From positions 977,226-1,041,225 of the forward strand of contig CP059069.1 of the NCBI GenBank assembly GCA_017798145.1: DNA of 64,000 nucleotides, given 5' to 3'. The DNA is from Akkermansiaceae bacterium. Its GTDB lineage: Bacteria > Verrucomicrobiota > Verrucomicrobiia > Verrucomicrobiales > Akkermansiaceae. Position 1 is the stretch's first letter. The number at the start of each line of letters is the position of its first letter. Under the pieces are notes generated by a model. The model ran no database searches. It saw only the letters and a list, made by a program, of their open reading frames with translations, and had not been told where the DNA came from. Made by a program: the position numbers and the translations under genes. Of this stretch, positions 54,501-62,242 are shown piece after piece.

Positions 54501-54812
54501 GATGAGGACTCCGACGATGACGGTGAGAGCAACAGGAACGAATTCATCACAGGGACCGATCCGAAAAGCGCCAGCTCCCGCTACGCAATCGGCGGCCTGT
54601 CCGAATCCCCCGCCGGTTCCGGAACATTCCTGATCCGCTGGCAAGGCTTGGCCGGGCGCACCTATCAGGTCGTCCGATCGGACGATCTTGCAGAGGAGTC
54701 ATGGGAGCCGATCGCGACCCTACCCGGCAGCGACGGGGAAATGTCCTGCGAAGACCCCGCGCCCCCGCCCGACGGAAAGGCGTTCTACAAGATCCGTGTC
54801 ACGCTCGACTGA
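51537..54812 (+). CDS. Multimodular GH9 endoglucanase with PL14-like lyase module
   Basis: 1091 residues, starting at ATG 51537 to give the signal peptide MLRILLPLAATLATALS. Modules: a CBM2-like domain (~20-128, ADIVITNNSTADIIGWTVAF); Calx-beta (~130-232); a GH9 catalytic domain (~245-690) with base aspartates D304/D307 in YDAGDHVKFGLPMA, His628 in PHHRNSHG and acid E675 in FVKNEVALDYNAAF. Then a PL14-like lyase domain (~700-960: FVLGGKLPGFGG with K811, S829/R831 in STRLMWRED, Y843); a TSP3-like Ca-binding segment (DPDEDSDDDGESNRNEF); and a C-terminal beta-sandwich (WQGLAGRTYQVVRSDDL). The pairing implies attack on mixed beta-glucan/uronate material. It is divergent from the sulfatase gene. 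Confidence 0.88.
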   Translation: MLRILLPLAATLATALSQTAPVNITFTARTPTWEDGFNADIVITNNSTADIIGWTVAFDLPAIGFSNIWNAEEGASTATRKSFSNIPTNERIRAGSSRSFGFTAIGPYTTPASNFTFNGLPPGSTPPTLSIADVSENEGSTSREMVFTATLSRAAETPVTVRWSTADGSATAGRDYTAASGSLGFAAGEITRQLSVTVAGDTTQESNETFTVTLTSPSGATLAKAQAIATLLNDDQGEGGGSGTAGKPQAGTYNFAEALQKSLRFYDAQRSGKIPDDFRIRWRADSALLDGSDVGMDLSGGFYDAGDHVKFGLPMAHSLTMLAWGGIEYRQAYSETRQLDTLLENLKWGTDYLMKCHVRNPDGSTAAFYGQVGNGNTDHAYWGRAEAMAMARPAYKIDATKPGSDLAAETAAALASAAILFREAQPDYATQLLGHARALYTFADTYRGKYSDSIPDAANFYNSWSGFQDELVWGAIWLHRATGEAAFMDKAKAEYPALSGGGAGNHPHQWTLSWDDKKYGCYVLMAMLDGAAAYKADAERWLDWWSIGHNGQKVPTTPGGLARLDQWGSLRYAANTAFCAYVYADRVNNPDSRYSTFARSQIEYALGSNPAGRSYVCGFGNNPPINPHHRNSHGSTTNDINTPATNRHILHGALVGGPGANDDYADVRTDFVKNEVALDYNAAFTGALARLYDQFGGFALDETITPPAPATLLHETLDSFAPGAKTDDEWLPLWPGTKWANGPDEGRLAVDADIAYDASGKSVRVLYPQGGKQSGNSGAQWFVDIGGNQQDLYLSYWVRFEKGFDFVLGGKLPGFGGASSFADRSNEWSTRLMWREDGKAEFYIHVPADNLHNPGTRFWWNTEGFQATFVPGRWHHIEIHMRMNSPGQFDGLMEGWFDGKKAAHYPAFLFRDSNTASAEIAWVFFSTFFGGSSSPVWEAKKDEYANFDQFTVSNTRIGYPGIPRDVDSDKLPNEWEIRFFGDDSGADPDEDSDDDGESNRNEFITGTDPKSASSRYAIGGLSESPAGSGTFLIRWQGLAGRTYQVVRSDDLAEESWEPIATLPGSDGEMSCEDPAPPPDGKAFYKIRVTLD

Positions 54813-55058
54813 CAGGAAGGGGAAAACCGCCGAATCCCGGCAGGCATGACGCTCCGTTCTTGCTCTGCCAGACCAAAAAAAATCCCCCAGAAACACGCGA
54901 TCACGTGATGCTGGCAGGCAGAAAACCTGTCAGCTTGTGGTCGTTCGCAACGCGGACTCCCCCCAACACGGATCGAACCGCCTTCCCCCGGCGTTACGAT
55001 CCTACGGTTCCCACCGGGAACAGCCGATCTCCCCCCATCCTCAGTCAGAGGTGTTTTG

Positions 55059-56600
55059 TTAGTAGCTCCGTCCCCACAGGGTGACGGAGCTGCTTTTTTT
55101 TCCAGTCAGGAAACATTTGTCGCCGACCTTGGAGAGCAGGCCTTCCGGCAGCCCGGCATCGGCCAGCGGGATGCAGCGGATGGTGATCTTGTGCTGCTTG
55201 GAAAGCGTGTCCTCCTCCTCCGGCGTGCCTGCCCAGGGCGTCGCGAGCCAGCCGGGGTTCTCCGTTTCCCAATGGGCGTGGAAGGCATCCGGTTCATTGC
55301 ATGCGGAAATGTTCGCATCGCGGAACGCGAGCGCGCGGGCGAAGAGATTGTCGTGGATCTCCTGCAGGATATCGGTCACGGACTGGATGAACTCGTCCTT
55401 CTCCATGAAGGATTTCTCGGTCGGGGCATTGTCGCGGCGCTGCACGCAGACCTTACGGGACTCGATGTCGCGCGGGCCGATCTCGATGCGGATCGGCGTG
55501 CCTTTCTTGACCCATTCCCATTTTTTCTGGCCGCCCTGGATGTCGCGGGCATCGACGTGGGCGCGGATCGGATCGCCGTGATAGGATTTGGTGGAGCGCA
55601 GGGTTTCCGCGAGCGCATGGCAGGCGGCGAGGACGGCATCTTTCGTATCCTCCTTCGGGGTGACGGGGATGATCACCACCTGCTGGGTGGCGACACGTGG
55701 AGGCAGCACCAGCCCGTCGTCGTCGGAGTGCGCCATGATGAGCGTGCCGATCAGGCGGGTGGAAACACCCCATGAAGTCGTATGGGCGAACTCCTGCACC
55801 CCGTCGCGACTTGCGAAGCAGATGTTCTGCGCCTTCGAGAAATTCTGGCCGAGGTAGTGCGAGGTGCCGGCCTGGATCGCCTTCCTATCCTGCACCATCG
55901 CCTCGACGGTCAGGGTCATGTCCGCACCGGGGAAGCGCTCGTTCTCGGTCTTCTCGCCGGGCACGACGGGAATCGCGAGGTGGTCGCGTAGGAATTCCTC
56001 ATACAAACGGTGGATCATGCGGGTCTCCACATGCGCCTCGTCCTTCGTTTCATGGGCGGTGTGTCCTTCCTGCCAGAGGAACTCGGCAGTCCGGAGGAAA
56101 AGCCTGGGGCGCATCTCCCAGCGCATCACGTTCGCCCATTGGTTGATGAGCAGCGGCAGGTCGCGGTAGCTCTGCACCCAGCGCGCGAACGCCGCGCCGA
56201 TGATCGTCTCGGAAGTCGGGCGGATCACGTACGGCTCGGCAAGCTCGCCGGTCGGGATCATTTTCGTTTTTCCGGTCTCCGGATCTTTCACCGCCTCAAG
56301 GCGATGGTGGGTGACCACCGCGCACTCCGTCGCAAAGCCCTCTGCGTGCTCCGCCTCTTTCTCAAGATACGAAAGCGGGATGAGCAGGGGGAAGTAAGCA
56401 TTCTGGTGCCCGGTCGCCTTGAAACGCCGGTCGAGCTGCTGCTGGATCAGTTCCCAGATCCCGTAGCCCCACGGCTTGATCACCATGCAGCCGCGCGTCT
56501 CGGAGTTTTCCGCAAGGTCGGCGGCCTTGATGACCTGCTGATACCACTCGGGGAAATCCTGGGCGCGGGTCGGGGTGATGGCGGTCTTTTCGTTCGACAT
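55059..56600 (-). CDS. proS: Prolyl-tRNA synthetase, archaeal/eukaryal-type (ProS type 3)
   Basis: A 513-residue class II synthetase: motif 1 region (GCMVIKPWGYGIWELIQQQL), motif 2 (RPRLFLRTAEFLWQEGHTAH) and motif 3 (GTLIMAHSDDDGLVLPPRVA). It lacks the editing insertion of the long bacterial ProS and ends in the zinc-like C-terminal domain and a terminal Tyr, as ProS type 3 does. Several bacterial phyla carry this form. Its last codons overlap a strong hairpin that would act as a terminator for the opposing GH9 gene. Confidence 0.96.
   Translation of the reverse strand: MSNEKTAITPTRAQDFPEWYQQVIKAADLAENSETRGCMVIKPWGYGIWELIQQQLDRRFKATGHQNAYFPLLIPLSYLEKEAEHAEGFATECAVVTHHRLEAVKDPETGKTKMIPTGELAEPYVIRPTSETIIGAAFARWVQSYRDLPLLINQWANVMRWEMRPRLFLRTAEFLWQEGHTAHETKDEAHVETRMIHRLYEEFLRDHLAIPVVPGEKTENERFPGADMTLTVEAMVQDRKAIQAGTSHYLGQNFSKAQNICFASRDGVQEFAHTTSWGVSTRLIGTLIMAHSDDDGLVLPPRVATQQVVIIPVTPKEDTKDAVLAACHALAETLRSTKSYHGDPIRAHVDARDIQGGQKKWEWVKKGTPIRIEIGPRDIESRKVCVQRRDNAPTEKSFMEKDEFIQSVTDILQEIHDNLFARALAFRDANISACNEPDAFHAHWETENPGWLATPWAGTPEEEDTLSKQHKITIRCIPLADAGLPEGLLSKVGDKCFLTGKKSSSVTLWGRSY
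55064..55103 (+). terminator. Rho-independent terminator for the GH9 gene, inside the proS 3' end
   Basis: AGCTCCGTC pairs with GACGGAGCT, extended by CCC/GGG around an ACA loop with one bulged T, and is followed by GC and a run of nine or ten T on the plus strand. That is a canonical intrinsic terminator for rightward transcription. It overlaps the last ~13 codons of proS (which encode the SSSVTLWGRSY end), so the proS C-terminus and the terminator share sequence. Confidence 0.8.
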
Positions 56601-56660
56601 GATGAGGGGCGGAGAGTGACCGCATCAACCCGCCCTTTGCAAGCCGCTAGCGCCAGGATA

Positions 56661-57065
56661 TCAGAACATTTTCCGGCGTTCCACGAGCGAAAGCACATAA
56701 AACGGCGCATAGGCAAGCACCGCCGAGACGGATGTCACGAAGAGGGCGATCTGGGTCTGCGGCAGGTTCTTGGGTATGACGAACATGCCGATCATGCCTA
56801 TCGCCTCAGCCAGCGCCAGGCCGACCACCATCGCAGGCAGGAGTTTCGCAAGATCCTTGATCCTCGGGATCAGGAGAAAACGAATCGCCATCGAAACGGC
56901 CGCAAGTGCCATGGCAACCAGCACGAGACCCATTGGCGTTTCGCCTTCGTTCGTGCCTTCCGGGATACCTCCTGCGGCGAAGAACAGGATGATGAAAAGC
57001 CCGTTCAGGATCGCAAACCAGATGATCCAGAAAACAAATGGCACAGGTGGCTTACGTCCGCTCAT
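56661..57065 (-). CDS. Small multi-helix membrane protein (hypothetical)
   Basis: 134 residues from the ATG at 57065 (MSGRKPPVPFVFW); an ATG at 57101 would add 12. Four hydrophobic helices (FVFWIIWFAILNGLFIILFF; LVLVAMALAAVSMAIRFLLI; LLPAMVVGLALAEAIGMIGM; IALFVTSVSAVLAYAPFYVL) with a short Gly/Glu loop. No family recognized. It lies between the DUF1080 gene and proS on the same strand. Confidence 0.65.
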   Translation of the reverse strand: MSGRKPPVPFVFWIIWFAILNGLFIILFFAAGGIPEGTNEGETPMGLVLVAMALAAVSMAIRFLLIPRIKDLAKLLPAMVVGLALAEAIGMIGMFVIPKNLPQTQIALFVTSVSAVLAYAPFYVLSLVERRKMF

Positions 57066-57114
57066 GAGCTCGAAATTGATGGTGGGGCGGAACCAATGCA
57101 AGCCTGTCCGCTTG

Positions 57115-57804
57115 TCACTTTTGCCCCAACCGTTTGAGCAGGATGCTCCGATACTCGATCACCATCGGCGGGCCGACGTGCACCTGCACGCCAAGCAAGC
57201 CTTCCGCCACCCGCCTTTCTGCATCAAGATCCTCGACCTCGCTCATCAGGACGCCGTTGACGAAGTGCTTCATCACGTTGCCCTTGGCGACGATGCGATA
57301 GGTGTTCCAATCGCCTTTTTTCACCGCCTTCTGCAACTCGTCCTTGTCGCCGATCTCGGAAACGACCTCTGGCTTCGAATCCGGTTTCAGCACCACGCAT
57401 TGCCCGCGATATGCCAGAAAAGTGCGCCCGCGCTCCTCGTAGTTCTGCCCCGTCCACCTGTCTCCGCCGTCGATGTCCGCCTGATAGCCGGTCAGCGACC
57501 ATTTGAGATCCGGCGTCACCACACTGCGGTAATTGATCCCCGAATTCCCTTTTTCGGAAACGCGGTATTCCACCACCAGCTCAAAGTCCCCCAACGTGCC
57601 GCCTTTCCAGATGAGAAACGAGTTCCGGTTGAGGAGCGTTTCCGGCGTCACCTCGCCGACGATCGCACCGTCCTTCACGCTCCAATAAACCGGGTCTCCC
57701 TCCCAGCCATGCAGGGTTTTCCCATCGAAAAGCGGCACGAAGCCTTCCTGCGCGGCGGCGCATGCGGAGAGGAAAGCTGCGACCCATGAGATGCGGAATG
57801 TCAT
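57115..57804 (-). CDS. Secreted DUF1080 (3-keto-disaccharide hydrolase-like) protein
   Basis: A 229-residue protein with signal peptide MTFRISWVAAFLSACAAA. It has the DUF1080 pattern FVPLFDGKTLHGWEGDPVYW, SFLIWKGGTLGDFELVVEYR, NSGINYRSV, GYQADIDGGDRWTGQNYEE, WNTYRIVAKGNVMKHFVNG and GLLGVQVHVGPP. The family is a concanavalin-like fold; some members hydrolyse 3-keto-glycosides, cooperating with exported Gfo/Idh/MocA-type oxidoreductases such as the one at 48749. It is divergent from the transglutaminase-like gene. Confidence 0.92.
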   Translation of the reverse strand: MTFRISWVAAFLSACAAAQEGFVPLFDGKTLHGWEGDPVYWSVKDGAIVGEVTPETLLNRNSFLIWKGGTLGDFELVVEYRVSEKGNSGINYRSVVTPDLKWSLTGYQADIDGGDRWTGQNYEERGRTFLAYRGQCVVLKPDSKPEVVSEIGDKDELQKAVKKGDWNTYRIVAKGNVMKHFVNGVLMSEVEDLDAERRVAEGLLGVQVHVGPPMVIEYRSILLKRLGQK

Positions 57805-57855
57805 TCCCGTTTTTCATCGCTCCCGTGCACCATTCCAAGTATTTTCAATCCGCCC

Positions 57856-58965
57856 ATGAAAGCAATCACCCTTTGGATCGCCCTGGCAGCGCTGGCCATC
57901 TCCGCCCCGACCGATGAGTTCATCGCCGCAGCTAGCACCAAACACGGCGAGTTCGGCGGGAAGGCGGCGCGTTTTCTTGTCGAACACATGGCGCCATCCG
58001 ATAGGGAATCCCTCACCGCCGGTTTCCTCACAGAAAACCTCAACCTCGCCCTCAAAGCCCGCGAAACCTTTCCATGGGCGAAGGATGTCCCAGAGGAAAT
58101 CTTCCTCAACGATGTCCTCCCCTACGCGGTCTTCGATGAACCCCGCGACCCATGGCGCGCGGACTTCATGGCGAAGGCCGCCCCACTCGTGAAGGATGCC
58201 AAGTCCGCCTCCGAGGCCGCGCAAATTCTCAACCGCGATTTCTTCAAGCTCATCAACACCCACTACAATACAGGGAGGAAACGCACCAACCAGTCGCCCA
58301 AGGAATCCATGGAGCAAGGCCGCGCCACCTGCACCGGCCTTTCCATCATCCTCGTCGATGCCTGCCGCGCCGTCGGCATCCCCGCCCGCGCCGTCGGCAC
58401 ACCCATGTGGCACGACGACAGCGGCAACCATACCTGGGTCGAGATCTGGGACGGCGAATGGCATTTCACCGGTGCCGACGAATACACGGAGAAAGGCCTC
58501 AACCACGGCTGGTTCACGGGCATCGCCGGCAAGGCGGACGCCACGGATCCCCTCCACTCCATCCACGCAACCTCATGGAAGCGTGACGGCGGCCATTTCC
58601 CCATGGTCTGGTCTCCTGAAAGCAAGGCCGTTGGCGGAATCAATGTCACGGGGCGCTACGCCGCGAAGACCGCACCCGTTGCCACCACCATCGGCATCCG
58701 CTATTTCAAGGGGCTGGAACGCGTCGAAATGGATGGCACCCTGATGGCGGCGGACAACAAACCGGTCGCCTCCTTCCGCACCAAGGCCGGCAGGGCGGAT
58801 CTCAACGACATGCCCCGCCTCGCAGTGAAGCCGGGCGAGGAATACCACCTCACCTTTGCCCTAGGCGGGGAAACCCTCCGGACGGCCACCTTCACACCCG
58901 CGCAGGTGGAAGGGGGCATCCTGGACATCCGGGAAAAGGATCTGCTGCGCGTCCAGAGACCCTAG
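57856..58965 (+). CDS. Secreted transglutaminase-like protein
   Basis: A 369-residue protein with signal peptide MKAITLWIALAALAISA. The catalytic region is EQGRATCTGLSIILVDACRAVGIPARAV (written here in overlapping parts: EQGRATCTGLSIILVDACR and ACRAVGIPARAV), followed by WHDDSGNHTWVEIWDGEWHF and GADEY. This gives Cys-His-Asp/Glu of a transglutaminase core (residues ~150-215). The C-terminal third is a beta-rich domain. Proteins of this kind often act as peptidases or amidases; substrate unknown. A second transglutaminase-like protein, of different architecture, lies at 6514. Confidence 0.75.
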   Translation: MKAITLWIALAALAISAPTDEFIAAASTKHGEFGGKAARFLVEHMAPSDRESLTAGFLTENLNLALKARETFPWAKDVPEEIFLNDVLPYAVFDEPRDPWRADFMAKAAPLVKDAKSASEAAQILNRDFFKLINTHYNTGRKRTNQSPKESMEQGRATCTGLSIILVDACRAVGIPARAVGTPMWHDDSGNHTWVEIWDGEWHFTGADEYTEKGLNHGWFTGIAGKADATDPLHSIHATSWKRDGGHFPMVWSPESKAVGGINVTGRYAAKTAPVATTIGIRYFKGLERVEMDGTLMAADNKPVASFRTKAGRADLNDMPRLAVKPGEEYHLTFALGGETLRTATFTPAQVEGGILDIREKDLLRVQRP

Positions 58966-59045
58966 CCGCGCATCGGCCGAGAAATATCCTTCCCACCGCA
59001 TGGACAGGCATTTAGACCATTGGGGGAACCCGAAACCCATTCCCC

Positions 59046-59336
59046 ATGAGCAAGCTACCCACCGAACAGGCGATACGACTTTACTGGAAGGCGAACCTGA
59101 AATGGCTGGCCATCCTCCTCTCCATCTGGGCTTTCGTCTCACTCGGCTGCGGGATCCTTTTCGTCGATTTCCTCGATAGGTTCAAGCTGCCCGGCAGCAA
59201 CCTCAACCTCGGCTTCTGGTTCGCACAGCAGGGCAGCATCTACTGCTTCATCCTGCTCATCGTCGCCTATGCACGTATCATGAACCGCCTCGACCGCGAA
59301 TTGCTCGAAGGCACCGGTGCCGAAGAAGGCTCCTAA
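59046..59336 (+). CDS. DUF4212 small subunit of Na+/solute symporter
   Basis: A 96-residue protein with two transmembrane helices. It matches DUF4212 (YWKANLKWLAILLSIWAFVS, GCGILFVDFLDRFKL, LGFWFAQQGSIYCFILLIVAYA, MNRLD), the small partner that always precedes the VC_2705-type sodium:solute symporter. The large subunit starts 25 nt later. Confidence 0.93.
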   Translation: MSKLPTEQAIRLYWKANLKWLAILLSIWAFVSLGCGILFVDFLDRFKLPGSNLNLGFWFAQQGSIYCFILLIVAYARIMNRLDRELLEGTGAEEGS

Positions 59337-59361
59337 AACATTTTTCCAAAAAACACCCATC

Positions 59362-61188
59362 ATGGACGTAACCACTTGGACCTATATTTTCGTCGGGCTC
59401 TCATTTGCCCTCTACATCGGCATCGCAATCTGGACACGTGCCGGAAACACCGGCGACTTCTACGTCGCCGGTGGCGGGGTTCCGAAAATCGCCAACGGCA
59501 TGGCCACGGCGGCAGACTGGATGAGCGCCGCCTCCTTCCTCTCCATGGCCGGCCTCATCTCCGTGATGGGGCGCGATGGCGCCGTCTATCTGATGGGCTG
59601 GACCGGCGGATACGTGCTGCTCGCGCTGTTGCTCGCACCATACCTCCGCCGCTTCGGGAAATTCACCGTCCCGGATTTCATCGGCGACCGCTACGATTCC
59701 TCCACCGCCCGCGTTGTGGCAGTGTTCTGCGCAATCTTCGTTTCCTTCACTTACGTCGCCGGGCAGATGCGCGGCACCGGCGTGGTGTTCTCGCGTTTCC
59801 TTGAGGTGGATGTGAACACCGGCGTCATCATCGGCATGGTCATCGTCCTTTTCTACGCAGTGCTCGGCGGGATGAAAGGCATCACCTACACCCAGGTCGC
59901 GCAGTATTGCGTGCTGATCTTCGCATACCTCGTCCCGGCGATCTTCATCTCCATCATGCTCACGGGAAATCCCATCCCGCAGCTCGGCCTCGCCAGCAAT
60001 GCCACGGGTGAAACCATGGGCCTTGTCCAGAAACTCGATGGCCTCAGCAAGGAACTCGGCTTCGACCAATACTCAACCGGCCACAAGCCGATGATCGACG
60101 TCTTCGCCATCACCCTGGCGCTCATGGTCGGCACGGCTGGCTTGCCGCACGTCATCGTCCGTTTCTACACCGTGAAAAAAGTCAGTGACGCCCGCAAGTC
60201 AGCCTTCTGGGCTCTGCTTTTCATCGGCATCCTCTACACCACCGCCCCGGCCATCGCCGTCTTCGCCCGCACCAACTTGCTCGGCACCGTTTCCGAAGCC
60301 ACTTACACAGAGCTGCCTTCGTGGTTCAAGAAATGGGAGAACTCCGGACTCATCGCATGGGTCGATAAAAACGCCGACGGGAAAATCACCTACAACGGCA
60401 GCGGTGAGGCCTTCAAAATTCACCCCACGAAAACCAAAGTGGAACCGGTGTTCGTCGAGAAAGGCTCGGTCAATGAAAAGGGATTCTCAAACGAACGCAT
60501 CCTTTACAACGAACCCACCGACAACTCGAACGAGCTCTACGTCGATCCGGACATCATCGTCCTCGCCAATCCCGAGATCGCGCAACTCCCTGGCTGGGTG
60601 ATCGGCCTCGTCGCCGCAGGTGGACTCGCCGCTGCCCTGTCCACCGCCGCAGGTCTGCTGCTGGTGATTTCCACCTCCATCGCCCACGATCTGGTGAAAC
60701 GGACTCTCAACCCATCGATCTCCGACAAGGCCGAACTGCTCCTCGCCCGGATCGCGGCGGGTGTGGCCGTGGTCGTCGCCGGATACTTCGGGATCAACCC
60801 GCCAGGTTTCGTCGCACAGGTGGTCGCATTCGCCTTCGGCCTTGCCGCCGCGTCCTTCTTCCCTGCCATCGTGCTCGGCATTTTCACGAAACGGGTGAAC
60901 CGCTTCGGCGCAGTCTCCGGTATGGTCGCGGGCATCGTTTTCACCGGTGCCTACATCTGGTACTTCACACTGGCACCGACAGGGATGCGCGGCGATCCGA
61001 AAGACTATCTCTTCGGCATCTCGCCCCAAGGCATCGGATCCATCGGGATGCTCATCAACTTCGCCGTCGCCATCACCGTCTCCCTCTTCACACCGCGCCC
61101 ACCAAAGCATATCGAGGATCTCGTGGACGGCATCCGCGTGCCCCGTGCAGCCTTCGGGAAGGTCGATGCCGGCCCCAGCCACCACTGA
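59362..61188 (+). CDS. Sodium:solute symporter, VC_2705 family (large subunit)
   Basis: 608 residues from ATG 59362 (MDVTTWTYIFVGLSFALYIG), chosen over an upstream start overlapping the DUF4212 gene. About 13 helices. SSS-family motifs include FYVAGGGVPKIANGMATAAD, WMSAASFLSMAGLI, TVPDFIGDRYDS and GLAAALSTAAGLLLVISTSI. A ~110-residue hydrophilic insert (ENSGLIAWVDKNADGKITYN, ...) between helices is typical of this subfamily; its DKNADGKI resembles a Ca-binding loop. Related proteins carry acetate or other short carboxylates with Na+. It works with the DUF4212 subunit. Confidence 0.93.
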   Translation: MDVTTWTYIFVGLSFALYIGIAIWTRAGNTGDFYVAGGGVPKIANGMATAADWMSAASFLSMAGLISVMGRDGAVYLMGWTGGYVLLALLLAPYLRRFGKFTVPDFIGDRYDSSTARVVAVFCAIFVSFTYVAGQMRGTGVVFSRFLEVDVNTGVIIGMVIVLFYAVLGGMKGITYTQVAQYCVLIFAYLVPAIFISIMLTGNPIPQLGLASNATGETMGLVQKLDGLSKELGFDQYSTGHKPMIDVFAITLALMVGTAGLPHVIVRFYTVKKVSDARKSAFWALLFIGILYTTAPAIAVFARTNLLGTVSEATYTELPSWFKKWENSGLIAWVDKNADGKITYNGSGEAFKIHPTKTKVEPVFVEKGSVNEKGFSNERILYNEPTDNSNELYVDPDIIVLANPEIAQLPGWVIGLVAAGGLAAALSTAAGLLLVISTSIAHDLVKRTLNPSISDKAELLLARIAAGVAVVVAGYFGINPPGFVAQVVAFAFGLAAASFFPAIVLGIFTKRVNRFGAVSGMVAGIVFTGAYIWYFTLAPTGMRGDPKDYLFGISPQGIGSIGMLINFAVAITVSLFTPRPPKHIEDLVDGIRVPRAAFGKVDAGPSHH

Positions 61189-61280
61189 GCCGGACTCTCC
61201 ACCATCGTTTCTCATCAAGGATCAATGACCCCTGATTCTTCTTCATTGAAAGTTGATGCCTGAAGGCTGAAGGTTTCCGT

Positions 61281-62207
61281 GTGCTTGCCTTCTCAACCTG
61301 CTGGAACAACAGCCGCCACACCGAGGGCGAGGCGATGATCCAGGAAATCCTCGAACTGGGGTTTTCCAACATCGAGCTATCCCACGGGATGACCGTAGCC
61401 AAGCTTCCTGGCATCCGGAAGGCCCATGAGGGCGGCATGTTCACATGCTCCGGGGTGCACAACTATTTCCCCTCCCCCGTGGAGGTGATGATCGATGCTC
61501 CGGATGCCTACGAGTTCACCTCCCACCGCCCCTTCGAGAGGAAACGGGCGATGGACATGACACTCAAAACCCTGGAACTCGCCGCTGAATTCAAGGCGCA
61601 ATACCTTGTCCTCCACATGGGCTCCGCACCGATGAACCCCGCGAAGTTCACCAAGCCCCTGACCAAGATGGTCGCCGCCGGGCAGCAGCGGGAACCGTCA
61701 TACATCAAGAAGAAGATCGCCTTCATCAAGAAGCGCGAAAAGCTCGCCCCGCTCTACTACCGCCGCGCCACCGAAGCCCTCGAAGAGCTCGCCCCGAAGG
61801 CCGAGGAATACGGGGTGAAGCTTGCCGTCGAGTCACGCTCCCGCTTCGAGGACATGCCCAACGAGCGCGAAATGGTGATGCTCCAGGAGCACTTCAAGGA
61901 CAACCCGTGGATCGGATACTGGCACGATTTCGGCCACGTCCAGCTCAAGCACAACCTCGGACTGTTAGACCACCACGAATGGCTCGCCACCATCGCCCCG
62001 CACATCATCGGCGGCCATGTCCACGACGTCCAATGGCCCGCCCGGGATCACCGCACCCCTTTCACCGGCAGCCTCGACTACGATTCCATCCTCCCGCGTT
62101 TCCCTGAAGAATGCCCCCTAGTCTGGGAACTCAGCCCCACCCGTGAGGCTGAGGAGATCAGGGATTCGCTCACCGTCTGGAAACACAAGTTCCCGGAGCG
62201 CCGGTAA
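61281..62207 (+). CDS. Xylose-isomerase-like TIM-barrel protein (sugar isomerase/epimerase)
   Basis: A 308-residue protein starting at GTG 61281. AP_endonuc_2-type barrel: ELGFSNIELSHG, YLVLHMGSAPMN, YGVKLAVESRSRFEDMP (Glu ligand), WIGYWHDFGHVQLK (Asp/His ligands) and IIGGHVHDVQWPARDHRTPF (His/Asp ligands). These metal ligands fit an isomerase or epimerase of sugars or inositols; the exact substrate cannot be named. It stands between two Na+-coupled transporters. Confidence 0.85.
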   Translation: MLAFSTCWNNSRHTEGEAMIQEILELGFSNIELSHGMTVAKLPGIRKAHEGGMFTCSGVHNYFPSPVEVMIDAPDAYEFTSHRPFERKRAMDMTLKTLELAAEFKAQYLVLHMGSAPMNPAKFTKPLTKMVAAGQQREPSYIKKKIAFIKKREKLAPLYYRRATEALEELAPKAEEYGVKLAVESRSRFEDMPNEREMVMLQEHFKDNPWIGYWHDFGHVQLKHNLGLLDHHEWLATIAPHIIGGHVHDVQWPARDHRTPFTGSLDYDSILPRFPEECPLVWELSPTREAEEIRDSLTVWKHKFPERR

Positions 62208-62242
62208 ATCCGACCAAGTCACGCGCCCACTATCCGTCCCGC

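Noticed and set aside
54950-55045. Possible tRNA on the minus strand (GGTTCGATCC-like T-loop sequence)
   Set aside because: The T-stem, anticodon stem and acceptor stem do not pair when laid out by hand. At best it is a degraded tRNA-like sequence.
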